From assembly GCA_902826255.1 (NCBI GenBank), contig CADEEC010000003.1:1-58403 (forward strand): a DNA stretch of 58,403 bases, written 5' to 3'. How positions within the stretch are numbered: the stretch's first letter is position 1; every line of letters starts with the position of its first letter. Below, one piece after another: positions 33,680-41,878 of the stretch. Both the position numbers and the translations under genes were made by a program. The notes below the pieces were generated by a model. The model was not told the DNA's origin. It searched no databases and worked only from the letters and a program-made list of their open reading frames with translations. Source of the stretch: an uncultured Hyphomicrobiales bacterium. Lineage in GTDB: Bacteria > Pseudomonadota > Alphaproteobacteria > Rhizobiales > Hyphomicrobiaceae.

Positions 33680-34479
33680 CCCGGCAGCACCAGCACCTTC
33701 GGCTCGGCCGGCAGCGTCTGCTGCGAAACGACGAGCATCGGTTCTTTCGCCACCTCGACGGGAAAGTCGCTGCCTATGCTGGCCAGGAAGCGATTGAGCG
33801 TCATGTGGTTGAAGTAGTGCATCGGCAGGATCAGCCGCGCGCGCAGCGACTTCAGTGTCTCGACCACGCCGGCAACGTCCATTGTATAGCTGCCGTCCAC
33901 GGCAACCATCACCACGTCCAGCTGGCCGATGTGGCCGATCTGGTCGGCGGTCAGCGTGTGATGCAGGTGCCCCAGGTGCCCGATGCACATGCCGGCCACC
34001 TCGAAGATGAAGATCGAGTTGCCGTGCGGAACGAAGCCGCCGCTGAAGTTCCTGATGTTGGTCGCAACGTTGCGTACCCGCACGTCGGCGAGCGTGAGAT
34101 CGTGCTCGGCGGGCGTGCCGTCGTTGGTCCAGCCGCGCAGGACGTGGGCAATACCTGGATCCGGAAACATTGTGTAGTGCGTGGTGTGCGCCCGGTTCAT
34201 GGTCACGATTTCCGGGATGATCGTAGGCCGCACGTAGTCGTTGTAGTCGGTCGCGACCCTTATGCCGCCGGCGCTCTCGATCAGCCATGTGGCGTGACCG
34301 ATGAACGTGAGTCGCACTTCCGATTGCGAAAGCTTGATTGTTTGCAGGGCAGCGCGCTGGATGGGGCTTGGTGCCTGCGACAAGGCCCGGCACCGGTCCA
34401 CGGCCTGCGCAAAGGCCTGCGACGCTCCCATCGCGACGCAGACGGCAACGGCGACCAGCAATACGCGGCACAATCTCAT
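33673..34479 (-). CDS. Exported metallo-beta-lactamase-fold protein, UlaG-like, with altered metal motif
   Basis: A 268-residue protein with a clear Sec signal peptide (MRLCRVLLVAVAVCVAMG, cleavage near AFAQA), so it acts in the periplasm. The core start LTFIGHATWLIESAGGIRVATDYND is typical of UlaG-like proteins. The usual HxHxDH motif is replaced by MNRAHTTHYT, keeping only the second and third His, while later His residues (GHLGHLHH, LPMHYFNH) are present. Metal binding may differ or be weaker. AAGGG lies upstream of the ATG at 34479. Confidence 0.82.
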   Translation of the reverse strand: MRLCRVLLVAVAVCVAMGASQAFAQAVDRCRALSQAPSPIQRAALQTIKLSQSEVRLTFIGHATWLIESAGGIRVATDYNDYVRPTIIPEIVTMNRAHTTHYTMFPDPGIAHVLRGWTNDGTPAEHDLTLADVRVRNVATNIRNFSGGFVPHGNSIFIFEVAGMCIGHLGHLHHTLTADQIGHIGQLDVVMVAVDGSYTMDVAGVVETLKSLRARLILPMHYFNHMTLNRFLASIGSDFPVEVAKEPMLVVSQQTLPAEPKVLVLPGY

Positions 34480-34546
34480 CCGGAACCCTTCTCGCCGGGT
34501 TGACGGATCATAGAGGCCCGCACGGGGCCACGTCACGTGTGGATGC

Positions 34547-35194
34547 TCAAATGAGGTGCAGCAGGACCGGCAGCCACCCCGACGCCTGCGCCAGGTCCTT
34601 CAGCCAGACGAGCGGGACCGCCAGCAGGAACAGGCTGGCATCGAGAAAGGTTTGCAGCACCAGTCGGGGTTTCAGGCGCAGCTCGTCCACGTCTTTCCAA
34701 GCCGAGAAGCGCGGCCAGAACCGAGGAACGCGTGCTGTAAACTCGCGGAACGTGGCCCCGAACACGCCCGCCAGAAACGCTTCCTCCGCCAGCACCACCC
34801 GCCAGAAAACGAACAGCGTCATCGCACCCATGGCCAGGGCCAGCACGATGCTGCCGGTCAGCAGGCCGACGCCTGCGGTTCCAAGCGTGGTGAACACGTA
34901 GAGCGGGTTTCGCACGATCGAATAGGGACCATGCTCGATCAGCTCCCTCTTCTTGTGCCCGCCGATATACAGGGTGCACCACGTTCGCCCGAAGATGCAG
35001 GCCAGGATAGCCAGCACGCCGAGCCCCCTGAGAAGGGTAAAGAAGTCCGGGGAAATTATGCGCCAATAGGAATCGGTGAGGAGAAATGCGGCTACGCTCA
35101 GCGCGCCCAGCACCCGCAAGGCCTGCTTGCGCTTGCGCTGCAGCGCTTGCAGGTTGCTTGGCGGCGCAGGGGCCGGTATGTCGACTGGAGCCAT
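34547..35194 (-). CDS. Isoprenylcysteine carboxyl methyltransferase/PEMT-like integral membrane protein
   Basis: A 215-residue membrane protein with four or five hydrophobic segments. The signature HKKRELIEHGPYSIVRNPLY, seen in isoprenylcysteine carboxyl methyltransferases and phospholipid methyltransferases, lies near residues 85-105, followed by EEAFLAGVFGATFREF. It is predicted to be an S-adenosylmethionine-dependent methyltransferase of unknown acceptor. The ATG at 35194 is preferred over a GTG at 35218. It is 67 bases downstream of... no gene on its own strand, and is divergent from asmA across a 249-base gap. Confidence 0.82.
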   Translation of the reverse strand: MAPVDIPAPAPPSNLQALQRKRKQALRVLGALSVAAFLLTDSYWRIISPDFFTLLRGLGVLAILACIFGRTWCTLYIGGHKKRELIEHGPYSIVRNPLYVFTTLGTAGVGLLTGSIVLALAMGAMTLFVFWRVVLAEEAFLAGVFGATFREFTARVPRFWPRFSAWKDVDELRLKPRLVLQTFLDASLFLLAVPLVWLKDLAQASGWLPVLLHLI

Positions 35195-35443
35195 CGGGCG
35201 CTCATGTCCCACAGGCACCTGGCCTGTTCAAGCGCTCAATCGTGGCTGTTCAGCCAACCCTGTTCATGCGCGTTGGACCCGGCCATGACACATTTTTCGG
35301 GCACATTGGCGTCGACTCACGCCGGAATTTTATGGATGCGCATCAGCGGCTTGGGCTGCGCTCGCGATCCTGGCATGTGCGCTTGGAATTGACTCAGCAA
35401 GCTTTGTGCGCCGAGCCTGACGCAGGCGCGCAGGACGAGACTT
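35195..35443. promoter_or_regulatory. Divergent intergenic region between the methyltransferase-like gene and asmA
   Basis: A 249-base region without a convincing ORF, holding the promoters for both genes. No terminator, palindrome or known regulatory motif was recognised in it. Confidence 0.4.
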
Positions 35444-37633
35444 ATGAACCAGAAGACCAATGTAGAAGGCCTTTGGGACCAGGCGCCGCTTGGTTCCGGT
35501 GTTCCACCGCCGCTACCGCCTCGGCAGCAGCGGCCGGTTAAGCGCCGGCGCAAGAAGAAGGCTGGCTGGCGTGCCGTCGCCGGGTACGCGGCGCTTGCGC
35601 TTCTTTGCCTCTGCCTTGGCATCGTTGCCTTCCTGCTTGTCGTTCCCCCGACCGATGGATTGCGCGACCGCCTGATCGCACAGATCACCGAGCGTACGGG
35701 CCGCACCGTAGCCATAGCCGGCGGTACGTCCGTATCGATATTTCCCCGCCCGATGCTTGCGCTCGCGGACGTGTCGCTGGATGTGCCTGCAGGCATGCCC
35801 GGGGGGCCGACGCTCAGCATTCCGGTGCTGGAGGTCGAGCTCGATGCCTGGTCGCTGGTGACCGGCCGCATCGTTGCCGAGCGCGTCACCGTGCGCCGCT
35901 CCGTCGTTGAGCTTTTGGTGGATGCGGGGGGCCGGCGCAGCTGGGAGATCCGGCGCACGGGCGGCGAGCGCCGCGCTTCGATCGATGCGGCGCCGGCGGC
36001 GGCACAGGAAGGCGCGCCGAAGGTTTCGCCGCGGCCGGCAACCCGGCAGCCTCGCGTCGGTTTCACCAGGCTGGTCGTGCGCGACGCCACCGTCCGCTAC
36101 CGCGACGCCCGTAACGACGCCCTCTACGAAGTGACTGGAATGTCCCTGTCGGCCACGGCCGATGAGGCGGCTGGAACCATTGCCTTCGAAGGCTCTGCCG
36201 ACTGGAACAACGAGCGCGTCACCCTGGCAGGCAAAACCGCCCCCCTCCTTCGGCCGGTTGCCGGCGAGGCGGCTCCGCTCGAAATCAAAGTCTCCGGCAA
36301 GCACTTCGAGGCAAGCTACGACGGTTCGGTCGTGCTCACCGGCGGCTTTGCGCTGGACGGGCGCTTCGCGCTCAAATCGCCGTCGTCCAGCGCCGCACTC
36401 GCTTGGCTCGGCAGGGCCGATGCAGCCGACGTCGGTCCTCTAGCCGTCTCCGCAAAAGTCGCCGTGGCCGGCCCGCGCACGACGCTCTCCGACATCGACG
36501 CCGCCATTGCCGGCTTCACCGTGCAGGGTTCGTTCGGTGTCGAAACGGGCGGTGAGCGACCGCTCGTCAGCGCCAAGCTTGCGGTCTCCGAGCCCGCCCT
36601 GGATGCCCCCGCGGCGCGTGCCGCGCCGGAAAGGGGTGTCGAGGAGCCGCCTTCCCCAGCCAAGCCGGGCCGGCGGTCGAGAGACGGCCGGCGCGATTCA
36701 CCCAGCGAGACAGCCAAGACCTGGCGCGAAGACCCCATTGACCTCGCGAGTCTGCGCAAGGCGGACGCCAACATCGCGCTTTCCATCGGCCGCGTGACCT
36801 ACAAGGGCGTGAAGCTGGGCCCCGGCACCGTCGACCTGGACCTCAAAGACGGCTTTGCCCGCCTGACGTTGAATACGCTGGAGCTGTACGGCGGCCGCGC
36901 CCAGGGCCTGCTGACGCTGGACGGAGCCGGCGATGCCCCCGTTCTCGGCGCGAATCTCAAACTGTCGGGCTTTGCCATGCTCGCGCTGGCGGGCGATGCG
37001 CTTGGTTTCGGCTGGCTCGACGGCCGTGGCGAGGTCGCGCTGGAGCTGGCCGGCCAGGGCCGCAGCGAGCGCGAGATCGTCGATGGCCTCAACGGGCGCA
37101 TGCGCCTGCGCGTGGCCGACGGCGCCATGATCGGCGCCGACGTCGGCAAGATCGTCGGCAACCTGCAGCAAGGCCGCTTCACCGGCCTTTCGCCCTCGCC
37201 GGGCGACCGCACGCCCTTCAGCGAGCTCGCGGCATCGTTCGACATCGTTAATGGCACTGCCGTCAGCCGCGACTTGCGCCTCGCGAGCGCGCATCTCAAC
37301 CTCGATGGGCACGGCACGTTCACCCTCGGCGAGCGCCAGATGGACTGCGAGTTGCGCGCCAAGATCTCCGGCGGCAAGCGCGGCGACGGCGCCCACATCG
37401 GCGTCGGCTCGCTCGAGCTGCCGGTGACGATCCGGGGGCCTTGGGAAAGGCCCACCTACGGCGTCAAAGGCCAGGAACAGCTGATGGATGCGGTGCGCGA
37501 CGTCGGCAAGCGGCTGAAATCGCCCGACGTCCAGGACACCATCAAAGGCCTGCTCGGAAGCGACAAGGAGGAGCGCGCGAAGTCGCGTGCGAAGGCGCGC
37601 GAGCTGCTGGAGAACTTCCTCAAGAAAGAGTAG
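35444..37633 (+). CDS. AsmA family protein
   Basis: A 729-residue inner-membrane anchored protein. A basic cytoplasmic N-terminus (RRKKKAGWR) precedes one membrane segment (about residues 45-65), followed by a long periplasmic part. The start of that part, RDRLIAQITERTGRTVAIAGG, is the AsmA N-terminal domain, and the C-terminal LNGRMRLRVADGAMIGADVGKI region is the conserved AsmA C-terminal domain. A low-complexity Pro/Arg-rich linker lies near residues 390-430. AsmA-like proteins bridge the periplasm and move phospholipids toward the outer membrane. It is the first of three plus-strand genes, before speD, but the functional link is not clear. Confidence 0.87.
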   Translation: MNQKTNVEGLWDQAPLGSGVPPPLPPRQQRPVKRRRKKKAGWRAVAGYAALALLCLCLGIVAFLLVVPPTDGLRDRLIAQITERTGRTVAIAGGTSVSIFPRPMLALADVSLDVPAGMPGGPTLSIPVLEVELDAWSLVTGRIVAERVTVRRSVVELLVDAGGRRSWEIRRTGGERRASIDAAPAAAQEGAPKVSPRPATRQPRVGFTRLVVRDATVRYRDARNDALYEVTGMSLSATADEAAGTIAFEGSADWNNERVTLAGKTAPLLRPVAGEAAPLEIKVSGKHFEASYDGSVVLTGGFALDGRFALKSPSSSAALAWLGRADAADVGPLAVSAKVAVAGPRTTLSDIDAAIAGFTVQGSFGVETGGERPLVSAKLAVSEPALDAPAARAAPERGVEEPPSPAKPGRRSRDGRRDSPSETAKTWREDPIDLASLRKADANIALSIGRVTYKGVKLGPGTVDLDLKDGFARLTLNTLELYGGRAQGLLTLDGAGDAPVLGANLKLSGFAMLALAGDALGFGWLDGRGEVALELAGQGRSEREIVDGLNGRMRLRVADGAMIGADVGKIVGNLQQGRFTGLSPSPGDRTPFSELAASFDIVNGTAVSRDLRLASAHLNLDGHGTFTLGERQMDCELRAKISGGKRGDGAHIGVGSLELPVTIRGPWERPTYGVKGQEQLMDAVRDVGKRLKSPDVQDTIKGLLGSDKEERAKSRAKARELLENFLKKE

Positions 37634-37811
37634 CGGCGACGTCGGAAGTTGCTTCGCTGAGTTGGCAACGGAATATTTCGTCGCAACGCCTTATTTCCAC
37701 TTGCACAGGGGGGGTGTTGGCCTCATATGACCCTCCTCCGTTTGTCCCGCGCGTTGCGCAAGTGATTCGTGGGGCAGCGGGTTATCTGTCTACTGGTTGG
37801 GGAGGGGTCCC
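37634..37811 (+). promoter_or_regulatory. Leader region upstream of speD
   Basis: A 178-base gap between asmA and speD. It includes a G7 run at 37708-37714 and a GGGGAGGGG ribosome binding site close to the ATG at 37812. TTGCAC near 37699 with CATATG 17 bases further is a possible promoter, weak on the -10 side. No known polyamine or SAM riboswitch was recognised. Confidence 0.35.
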
Positions 37812-38363
37812 ATGGCTTATACCGACGCCCTCTTCCAATTGGGGATGGACTTGACCCGTTCAAGCACCGCCCAAAAGGAAGATCATGGTCAAAGCGCGCT
37901 TGTTGCGCACGACGACAGGAAAGACCACTTTATCGAGCGTAACGGCGTTAGATGTGCTGGTACGCATCTCATTATAGACCTGTTCGGCGCTAAGCGGCTT
38001 GACGATCTCAAGCACATAAAAGAGACGCTGAAGCGGTGCGTGGACGTAGCGGGCGCAACCCTGCTGCACATCCATTTGCATCATTTCACGCCCAACGGCG
38101 GTGTCTCTGGCGTGGCGGTGCTGGCTGAAAGCCACATCTCCATTCACAGCTGGCCCGAGGCCGACTACGCGGCCCTCGACGTGTTCATGTGCGGCGATGC
38201 CGATCCGCATGCCACGATCGAGGTGCTGAATGCGGCCTTCAAGCCGGAACGTACGGTCGTGAAGGAGCACCTTCGCGCCAACACGATGCACGAGCGCACT
38301 TGGGAGATCGCGGCTTCCAAGAAGGCGCCCGTCCGGCTCGCCAAGACCAAGCGGGCGGCATAA
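37812..38363 (+). CDS. speD: S-adenosylmethionine decarboxylase proenzyme (class 1B)
   Basis: A 183-residue proenzyme that supplies decarboxylated S-adenosylmethionine for spermidine synthesis. The self-cleavage site giving the pyruvoyl group is E106/S107 in LAESHISIHSWPE, the catalytic Cys is C127 in DVFMCGDA, and HIHLHHFTPNGGVSGVAVL precedes the site. It has an N-terminal extension of about 45 residues (MAYTDALFQLGMDL onward) compared with minimal enzymes, a form known in alphaproteobacteria. The next gene is spermidine synthase, so the two steps are encoded together. Confidence 0.95.
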   Translation: MAYTDALFQLGMDLTRSSTAQKEDHGQSALVAHDDRKDHFIERNGVRCAGTHLIIDLFGAKRLDDLKHIKETLKRCVDVAGATLLHIHLHHFTPNGGVSGVAVLAESHISIHSWPEADYAALDVFMCGDADPHATIEVLNAAFKPERTVVKEHLRANTMHERTWEIAASKKAPVRLAKTKRAA

Positions 38364-38384
38364 GCCGGAACGTTAAGCAAATGA

Positions 38385-38412
38385 GCGCGCGTGCCCTTGC
38401 GGGCGCGCGCGC
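38385..38412 (+). terminator. GC-rich hairpin between speD and speE
   Basis: A 12-bp stem (38385-38396 with 38401-38412, one G-U pair, loop TTGC) in the 83-base gap between the two polyamine genes. It is not followed by a T tract, so it may attenuate transcription or protect the speD message rather than stop transcription fully. Confidence 0.45.
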
Positions 38413-38446
38413 TTCACTATGTGCTTAAGCGTAAGGAGTTTGGGCC

Positions 38447-39379
38447 ATGACGCGTTGGATCGAAGAGACGTTTCACCCGCACTGGCGCGTGCGCCTTGCC
38501 GCCGACCGCATCCTGCACGAGGTGAAGACCGAGCATCAGGACCTGGTGATCTTCACCAACCAGACCTGGGGCACGGTGCTGATGCTGGATGGCGTCTGCC
38601 AGCTCACCACCTCCGACGAGTTCGTCTACCACGAGATGATGGCGCACGTGCCGCTGATGGCGCTGCGCAAGCCCAAGCGCGTGCTGGTGGTCGGCGGCGG
38701 TGACGGCGGCGTCTTGCGCGAGGTCATCAAGCATCCGTCCGTCGAGAAGGCCACCCTGTGCGAGATCGACCGCACGGTGGTCGATACCGCGCTGGAGCAC
38801 TACCCCGAGATTCCCGGCAAGGTGTTCGACGACCCGCGCGTTGAGGTCGTCATCGCCGATGGCCTGAAGTACGTTGCCGAGACCGACGAGCGCTTCGACG
38901 CCATCATCGTCGACAGCTCCGAGCCGATCGGCCCGAGCGCCGTCCTGCACACGCGCGAGTTCTTCACCGACTGCAAGCGCGCGCTGGACGAGGACGGCAT
39001 CCTGGTCACCCAGAACGGCCTGCCGTTCCTGTTTCCGGATCACTTGCACGGCACCACGGCCGTGTTCGCGTCGCTGTTCAAGCGCGCGGCGCCCTACATG
39101 TGCACCCAGCCCTGCTACTTCGGCGGGCCGTTCGCGCTCAACCTCGCCACCGACAACAAGCGCGCGCTGAAGCTGGAGGCCAAGGACCTGGAGAAGCGGC
39201 GCCGCAAGCGCGGCATCGAGGACCTGAAATACTGGACGCCGGACGTGCACGTGGCCTCGTTCGCGCTGCCGGCCTACGCCCGCAAGGTGGCCGATGAGGC
39301 CATCGCCGAGGCCAGGGCGCTCGGCCGCCACGCCAAGGCCTACGCCGAGCTTCCCGACGTTGACGCCGACAAGGACTAA
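38447..39379 (+). CDS. speE: Spermidine synthase (polyamine aminopropyltransferase)
   Basis: A 310-residue cytoplasmic enzyme that transfers the aminopropyl group from decarboxylated S-adenosylmethionine to putrescine. The N-terminal beta domain (QTWGTVLMLDGVCQLTTSDEF) is followed by the nucleotide-binding loop VVGGGDGGVLREV, the acidic CEID residue binding the ribose, and the catalytic DSSEPIGP segment (usually DSTDPVGP). TAAGGAG lies just upstream of the ATG. It forms a unit with speD and ends six bases before the convergent enolase-superfamily gene. Confidence 0.95.
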   Translation: MTRWIEETFHPHWRVRLAADRILHEVKTEHQDLVIFTNQTWGTVLMLDGVCQLTTSDEFVYHEMMAHVPLMALRKPKRVLVVGGGDGGVLREVIKHPSVEKATLCEIDRTVVDTALEHYPEIPGKVFDDPRVEVVIADGLKYVAETDERFDAIIVDSSEPIGPSAVLHTREFFTDCKRALDEDGILVTQNGLPFLFPDHLHGTTAVFASLFKRAAPYMCTQPCYFGGPFALNLATDNKRALKLEAKDLEKRRRKRGIEDLKYWTPDVHVASFALPAYARKVADEAIAEARALGRHAKAYAELPDVDADKD

Positions 39380-39385
39380 GGCCGC

Positions 39386-40594
39386 CTACTTACGGCTGCC
39401 GTAGTTCAGGAGACCGCCCTTGCCCTTGGGCGGCCGCGCACGGATCGCGTCCTCGTTGGGCTCCGTGCCCCAGCCCGGCCGATCCGGGATGATCAGGTGG
39501 CCGTCCTCGAACACCGGCGGATGCGACACCAGTTCGTCATCCCATTCCAACCGGTCGATGTCGGTCTCCATGATGCGGAAGTTGGGCACGGCGGCGCAGA
39601 AGTGCGCGTTCATCATCGTGCACAGGTGGCCGTAGAAGTTGTGCGGCGCCACGTTGACCTCGTGCGCCTCCGCGCAGGCCGCGATCTTCATGGATTGCCA
39701 CAGCCCGTTCCAGGGCGTGTCGATGATGGCCACATCCATCGACTGCTCGCGGAAGTAGGGCAGGAACTCGCGCAAGCCGAGCAGCGTCTCGCAGGATGAG
39801 ATCGGGTGCGGGCTCTGCCGCCGCACGTAGGCCAGTGCCTCGGGGCTGAAGCTGTCGATCTCGATCCAGAACATGTCGAGGTCGGCGATCTCGCGCAGGA
39901 TTTTCAGGAAGCCCTCGGTCTTGGCGTGGAAGTTCAGGTCGAGCAGCATGTCGACGTCGGGCCCCGCGCCCTCGCGCAACGCTTCCAGATGCATGCGCAG
40001 GTTGCGCAGAACCGTGCGGTCGACGTTCAGCTCCGGATAGAACGGCGAGGCAAATCCCGGCCGCCAGCCCTTGGGATTCTTGCCGCCGGCCTCGTACAGG
40101 AAAATGTTGGTTTTCATCGCCGTGAAGCGCTTCTCGCGCACTTCGCGTCCGATCGCCTTCACGCCGTCGAGGTCGGTGATGGCCGGCTTGTACCAGGAGG
40201 GGTGGTTGATCCGCCAGGTCGCGCAGTGCGACCAGTACACCCGCACGCGGTCGCGGATTTTGCCGCACAGCAACTCGTAGCAGGGTACGCCCAGCGCCTT
40301 CGCCTTGGCGTCTAGCAGCGCGTTCTCGATGGCGCCCATGGCCTGCGAGACCACGCCGCCGGTCCCCGGGCGCGTGATGGCATAGAGCTCGGCATAGATG
40401 CGCTCGTGCGCACCGACGGTCTGCCCCACCACGCGCGGGGTGAGCTGGGCGATGACGGCGCCGACGCCCGGCGAGCCGAAGCCTTCGTCGAACTCGCTCC
40501 AGCCGACGATCCCCTCGTCCGTCGTCAGCTTGACGAAGTGGTAGTTGCGCCAGCCCGCGTCGCAGGTCAGCGTCTCGATGCCGGTCACTTTCAT
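39386..40594 (-). CDS. Mandelate racemase/muconate lactonizing enzyme family protein (enolase superfamily)
   Basis: A 402-residue member of the enolase superfamily. Magnesium ligands are D219 (LLDLNFH), E245 (WIEIDSF) and E269 (SCETLLG). K161 in a KxN arrangement (AMKTNIF) and H318 (VAPHNFYGH) are the likely acid/base residues of the mandelate racemase subgroup. Such enzymes racemise or dehydrate sugar acids and related carboxylates. The ATG at 40594 starts MKVTGIETLT, a normal family start. It is downstream of the galE-like gene on the same strand, separated by 84 bases, so no substrate can be assigned from context. Confidence 0.88.
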   Translation of the reverse strand: MKVTGIETLTCDAGWRNYHFVKLTTDEGIVGWSEFDEGFGSPGVGAVIAQLTPRVVGQTVGAHERIYAELYAITRPGTGGVVSQAMGAIENALLDAKAKALGVPCYELLCGKIRDRVRVYWSHCATWRINHPSWYKPAITDLDGVKAIGREVREKRFTAMKTNIFLYEAGGKNPKGWRPGFASPFYPELNVDRTVLRNLRMHLEALREGAGPDVDMLLDLNFHAKTEGFLKILREIADLDMFWIEIDSFSPEALAYVRRQSPHPISSCETLLGLREFLPYFREQSMDVAIIDTPWNGLWQSMKIAACAEAHEVNVAPHNFYGHLCTMMNAHFCAAVPNFRIMETDIDRLEWDDELVSHPPVFEDGHLIIPDRPGWGTEPNEDAIRARPPKGKGGLLNYGSRK

Positions 40595-40678
40595 GCGTGG
40601 TTCCTCCGTGCGGCGGACCATAGCATGGCATGCGCGGCAGGCAGCAGATCGCATGCCGCATGACGGCGCTGAGGGTCG

Positions 40679-41773
40679 CTAGATCTGGACGCCGTACGCG
40701 CGGTGGAAGGCTGCGGCAGAGGCCACGATCTCGTCCAGGTCCCGCTGCGGCCTCCATCCGAGAACGCGCTGGGCTTTGCCGGCGTCGGCGATCAGGCTCG
40801 CGGTGTCGCCGGCTCGCCGGGGACCAACGCGGGCGGGGACGGATACCCCGGTGGCCCGCCCCACGGCTGCCAGCACCTGCCGGATGCTGTAACCCGAGCC
40901 GCTCCCCAGGTTGAAGACGTCGCTGTTGCCGCCGTCGAGCAGATAATCGAGGCCGGCGATGTGGGCGTCCGCAAGGTCGAGGACGTGCACATAGTCGCGC
41001 ACGCAGGTGCCGTCCGGCGTGTCGTAGTCGTCGCCGTTGATGGTTGCCGACAGGTCCGTCGTCTTCCCCAAAGCGGCCGCCAGCAGGCGTGGGATGAGGT
41101 GGCTCTCGGGCTCGTGGACCTCGCCGAGTCCGGCCGTCACATGGCCGCCGGCGGCGTTGAAGTAGCGGAACACGAGGGTCGACGATGGGACGAACGATGT
41201 TCTCTCGTCCGAAGGCAACGGCGGCCAGTCGGCACCGTGAGATGGAAACGAGACCGCGTTGGCGAGTTGGTGGTTTTCTGTAGCGCCCAGAAGCATGAGT
41301 TCGCACGCCAGCTTCGTCTGCCCGTAAGGGCTTGCCGGGGCCAGTTGGTGTGTCTCCGCGAGCGGCTCGTCATCCACGCCGCCGTACACCGCTGCCGTGG
41401 AAGAGAACACCAGGTGCTGGACGCCGCCGGTCGCCAGTGTCCGGAAGAAACGCGTGGCGCGCACGTAGTTGTTGTCCCAGTAGAGGTCGGGCTTCGCCAC
41501 CGACTCCGCGACCTCGATCAATGCGGCGAAGCAAACGGCGGCTACGGGCCGATACCGGTCGATCGCAGCGCGAACCTGCGCTTCGTCACCGATGTCGCAT
41601 GCAATCAGCGGGAATCTGGCGGACGCGCCGCGGCGATAGGCTTCGACCCTGCTGGACGAAGGGCCGAGTCTGTCGATGACGATCGGCGCATAGCCCCTCT
41701 GGGCGGCGACGTGACAGAAGTGGCTCCCTATGTAGCCTGCACCGCCAGCAACGAGGATGGGTTTTGCAGACAC
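40679..41773 (-). CDS. galE: UDP-glucose 4-epimerase family protein
   Basis: A 364-residue NAD-dependent epimerase of the extended SDR family. The cofactor loop is GGAGYIGSH (10-18), the catalytic residues are S125, Y150 and K154 (SSTAAVYG, SPYGQTKLA), and the substrate segment FRYFNAAGG is present. Compared with usual GalE there are about 25 extra residues between 163 and 200 (including SHGADWPPLPSDE). Start is the GTG at 41773, with AGGGA eight bases upstream; no ATG fits. It is divergent from a glycosyltransferase gene 105 bases away, suggesting a role in surface polysaccharide. Confidence 0.87.
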   Translation of the reverse strand: MSAKPILVAGGAGYIGSHFCHVAAQRGYAPIVIDRLGPSSSRVEAYRRGASARFPLIACDIGDEAQVRAAIDRYRPVAAVCFAALIEVAESVAKPDLYWDNNYVRATRFFRTLATGGVQHLVFSSTAAVYGGVDDEPLAETHQLAPASPYGQTKLACELMLLGATENHQLANAVSFPSHGADWPPLPSDERTSFVPSSTLVFRYFNAAGGHVTAGLGEVHEPESHLIPRLLAAALGKTTDLSATINGDDYDTPDGTCVRDYVHVLDLADAHIAGLDYLLDGGNSDVFNLGSGSGYSIRQVLAAVGRATGVSVPARVGPRRAGDTASLIADAGKAQRVLGWRPQRDLDEIVASAAAFHRAYGVQI

Positions 41774-41878
41774 GCCGTGTTCCCTGTCCGCTAGCGCACG
41801 CGGCACGCGCGTGGTGCAGGTGCCGGCCCCTGCTTGACGTCTGGCCCAGAACAGACTGTGGTCTGACGATAGGGTCGG

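Noticed and set aside
37634..37811. SAM or polyamine-responsive riboswitch in the speD leader
   Set aside because: No recognisable consensus of a known SAM or polyamine-related leader RNA could be read; only a G run and a ribosome binding site are visible.
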